The position numbers and the translations under genes are program-made. Of a stretch of 64,000 nt of DNA, positions 62,816 through 64,000 are shown piece by piece; positions within the stretch are counted from its first letter, which is position 1, and each line of letters starts with the position of its first letter. The stretch spans positions 62,001-126,000 of the forward strand of contig NZ_JALJAZ010000003.1 in assembly GCF_022899245.1 (NCBI RefSeq), given 5' to 3'. The notes below the pieces were generated by a model. It did not search any database and was not told where the DNA came from. It saw only the letters and a list, made by a program, of their open reading frames with translations. Source of the DNA: Falsirhodobacter halotolerans (GTDB taxonomy: Bacteria; Pseudomonadota; Alphaproteobacteria; Rhodobacterales; Rhodobacteraceae).

Positions 62816-63869
62816 CGGCCAGCACCACGGCATGATCGGGATGGAACCCGAAGGTGGCCGCCGCCCCCATGGCCGGGGCCCGCCCCAGATCTGTGCTGCC
62901 GACCGAGGCGGTCAGCCGCTCGCCATCCGCCATCCGCCCGTGCAGGAGGGCAAAGGCACCCTCGAAATCCACACGCTCCACCGTGGCGGTCAGGGGGTTC
63001 GTGGCCCCGCCGGGCACCAGCGCCTCGGGCCGGACGAACAGCGTGGCCCCCTGCCCCTCGGTCACGCCGGACGCTCGCCCGCGCAAGGGGCCGAACGCCG
63101 TATCCACCTGCGCGATGCCGCCGTCCACGGCGGTGATCCGCCCCTTGATGGCGTTCGTTTCCCCCACGAAGCGCGCGACGAAGCCCGTGGCGGGGCGGTC
63201 ATACAGATCGCGCGGCGTGGCCACTTGTTGCAAGACCCCCTCGCTCATCACCGCCACGCGGTCGGACATCGCCAGCGCCTCGGACTGGTCGTGGGTGATA
63301 TAGATGAAGGTCACGCCCGTCCGCTTCTGCAAGGCCCGCAACTCGGCCCGCATATGCTGACGCAGCTTCAGATCAAGGGCCGAGAGCGGCTCGTCCAGCA
63401 GCAGCACCCCCGGCTCCACCGCCAGCGCCCGGGCGATCGCCACACGCTGGCGCTGCCCGCCCGAAAGCTCTCCGGGCATCCGGTCGCCATAGCCTTCAAG
63501 CGCGATCAGGCGCAGCAACTCCTCCGCCCGCGCGCGTCGCTTGGCCTTCGGCACGCCCCGCGCCTCCAGCCCGAAGGCGATATTCTCCCACACGGGCATC
63601 AGCGGGAACAGGGCGAGCGATTGGAAGATCATCGCCGTCGGGCGCTGGTTCGGCCCGGTGGTGCCCATGTCGTGGTCGCCGATCAGCACGCGCCCCTCGG
63701 TCGGATGGATGAAGCCCGCGATCATCCGCAGGATCGTCGTCTTGCCGCATCCCGACGGGCCGAGGATCGAAAAGAACTCCCCCGCCTCGACCTTGAACGA
63801 CACATCCGACACGGCCCGCGTGCTGCCGAATGTCATGCCGATGCCGGACAGTTCCACCGAATGCGACAT
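62808..63869 (-). CDS. Spermidine/putrescine-type ABC transporter ATP-binding protein, PotA-like
   Basis: This 353-residue ATPase has Walker A GPSGCGKTTILRM, the Q-loop MIFQSLALFP, the signature LSGGQRQRVAIARAL, Walker B VLLLDEPLSALDLKLR and the switch His in YITHDQSEAL. The C-terminal third is the TOBE regulatory domain. It is the first ATPase downstream of the binding-protein gene, after a hairpin. Confidence 0.93.
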   Translation of the reverse strand: MSHSVELSGIGMTFGSTRAVSDVSFKVEAGEFFSILGPSGCGKTTILRMIAGFIHPTEGRVLIGDHDMGTTGPNQRPTAMIFQSLALFPLMPVWENIAFGLEARGVPKAKRRARAEELLRLIALEGYGDRMPGELSGGQRQRVAIARALAVEPGVLLLDEPLSALDLKLRQHMRAELRALQKRTGVTFIYITHDQSEALAMSDRVAVMSEGVLQQVATPRDLYDRPATGFVARFVGETNAIKGRITAVDGGIAQVDTAFGPLRGRASGVTEGQGATLFVRPEALVPGGATNPLTATVERVDFEGAFALLHGRMADGERLTASVGSTDLGRAPAMGAAATFGFHPDHAVVLADA

Positions 63870-63885
63870 ATGCCCCCCTTATGGC

Positions 63886-63906
63886 AAAAGGGCGGGTTGC
63901 CCCGCC
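63886..63906 (-). terminator. Intergenic hairpin between the binding-protein and ATPase genes
   Basis: GGGCGGG-TTG-CCCGCCC is a perfect 7-bp stem followed on the minus strand by TTTT. It is probably a partial terminator that lets the binding protein be made in excess over the membrane subunits. Confidence 0.68.
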
Positions 63907-63914
63907 CCGTAAGA

Positions 63915-64000
63915 TCAGGCCGACAGGAACCGGTCCTGATACTCGTTGCGCTTGGTGATATACCAGCTTTCCTGGATCGGCCACCACCACAGCTTCTCCA
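63915..64000 (-). CDS. ABC transporter substrate-binding protein, PotD-like (3' end only)
   Basis: Only the last 27 codons are in the window. They read EKLWWWPIQESWYITKRNEY and end QDRFLSA, a C-terminal pattern common in PotD-like extracellular binding proteins. The gene continues beyond 64000 on the minus strand and heads the operon that includes the ATPase and two permeases. Confidence 0.7.
   Translation of the reverse strand, partial: EKLWWWPIQESWYITKRNEYQDRFLSA

Overview
The window reads as a chromosomal segment of a high-GC alphaproteobacterium, most likely Rhodobacteraceae/Paracoccaceae. Evidence: dense transporter operons with 4-nt ATGA overlaps, an HvrA/H-NS-type protein, a GAAC-N7-GAAC (alphaproteobacterial) LexA box before imuB, a LOV-domain HWE-type kinase, and TTT and TRAP carboxylate importers. 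I saw no rRNA, tRNA, CRISPR, prophage or insertion sequence. Many long open frames lie antisense to real genes, as expected at this base composition, and are left out.

Layout. 1-6.2 kb: end of a tricarboxylate (TTT) transporter operon, then a complete TakP-type TRAP transporter. 6.2-11.9 kb (minus): hydroxamate-siderophore uptake (TonB receptor, FhuD, FhuB, FhuC). 12-18 kb: cell wall hydrolase, LysR regulator, divergent talarate/galactarate dehydratase, CsbD stress protein, DeoR-type regulator, KdgT permease and PdxA2, together a sugar-acid module. 18.2-24.5 kb: YehZYXW-type osmoprotectant ABC importer translationally coupled to an EmrAB efflux pump. 24.5-28.5 kb: ygiCB and a secreted phytase-esterase-like protein. 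28.6-30.9 kb: a preQ1-I riboswitch followed by queC-queD-queE-queF. 31-35 kb: DoxX, M20 peptidase, NCS2 permease, Ogt and AlkA. 35.1-38.8 kb: gpsA-ggpP-ggpS, a glucosylglycerol osmolyte operon. 38.9-46.2 kb: outer-membrane efflux lipoprotein, LOV kinase with response regulator, persulfide-dioxygenase-like hydrolase, phospholipase D-family protein, DeoC and asparaginase. 46.2-49.6 kb: H-NS-like protein, glutathione-dependent formaldehyde dehydrogenase, old yellow enzyme, gluconokinase. 49.6-55 kb: envelope/secreted proteins (OmpA-type, PPC-like, DUF4394) beside an ECF sigma/anti-sigma pair. 55-57.3 kb: polar amino acid (probably cystine) ABC importer. 57.4-59.1 kb: LexA-box-controlled imuB without imuA. 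59.2-64 kb (minus): spermidine/putrescine-type ABC importer (binding protein cut by the window edge) followed by an MFS carrier and a DUF1345 protein.

How the parts may work together. Several stress genes share a GGAAC-N16/17-(C/T)GTY promoter form: gpsA-ggpPS, the phospholipase D-family gene, csbD, the ECF sigma gene and, more weakly, the amino acid importer and the OmpA gene. This looks like a distributed ECF-dependent general or envelope stress regulon that includes osmolyte synthesis. The LOV kinase keeps a photoactive-type sensor and a phospho-acceptor helix but has lost the N-box and DxGxG residues of its ATP-binding domain, so it may be a light-responsive pseudokinase working with the coupled receiver protein. 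These two points, and the SOS-controlled imuB lacking imuA, are the observations I would check first.
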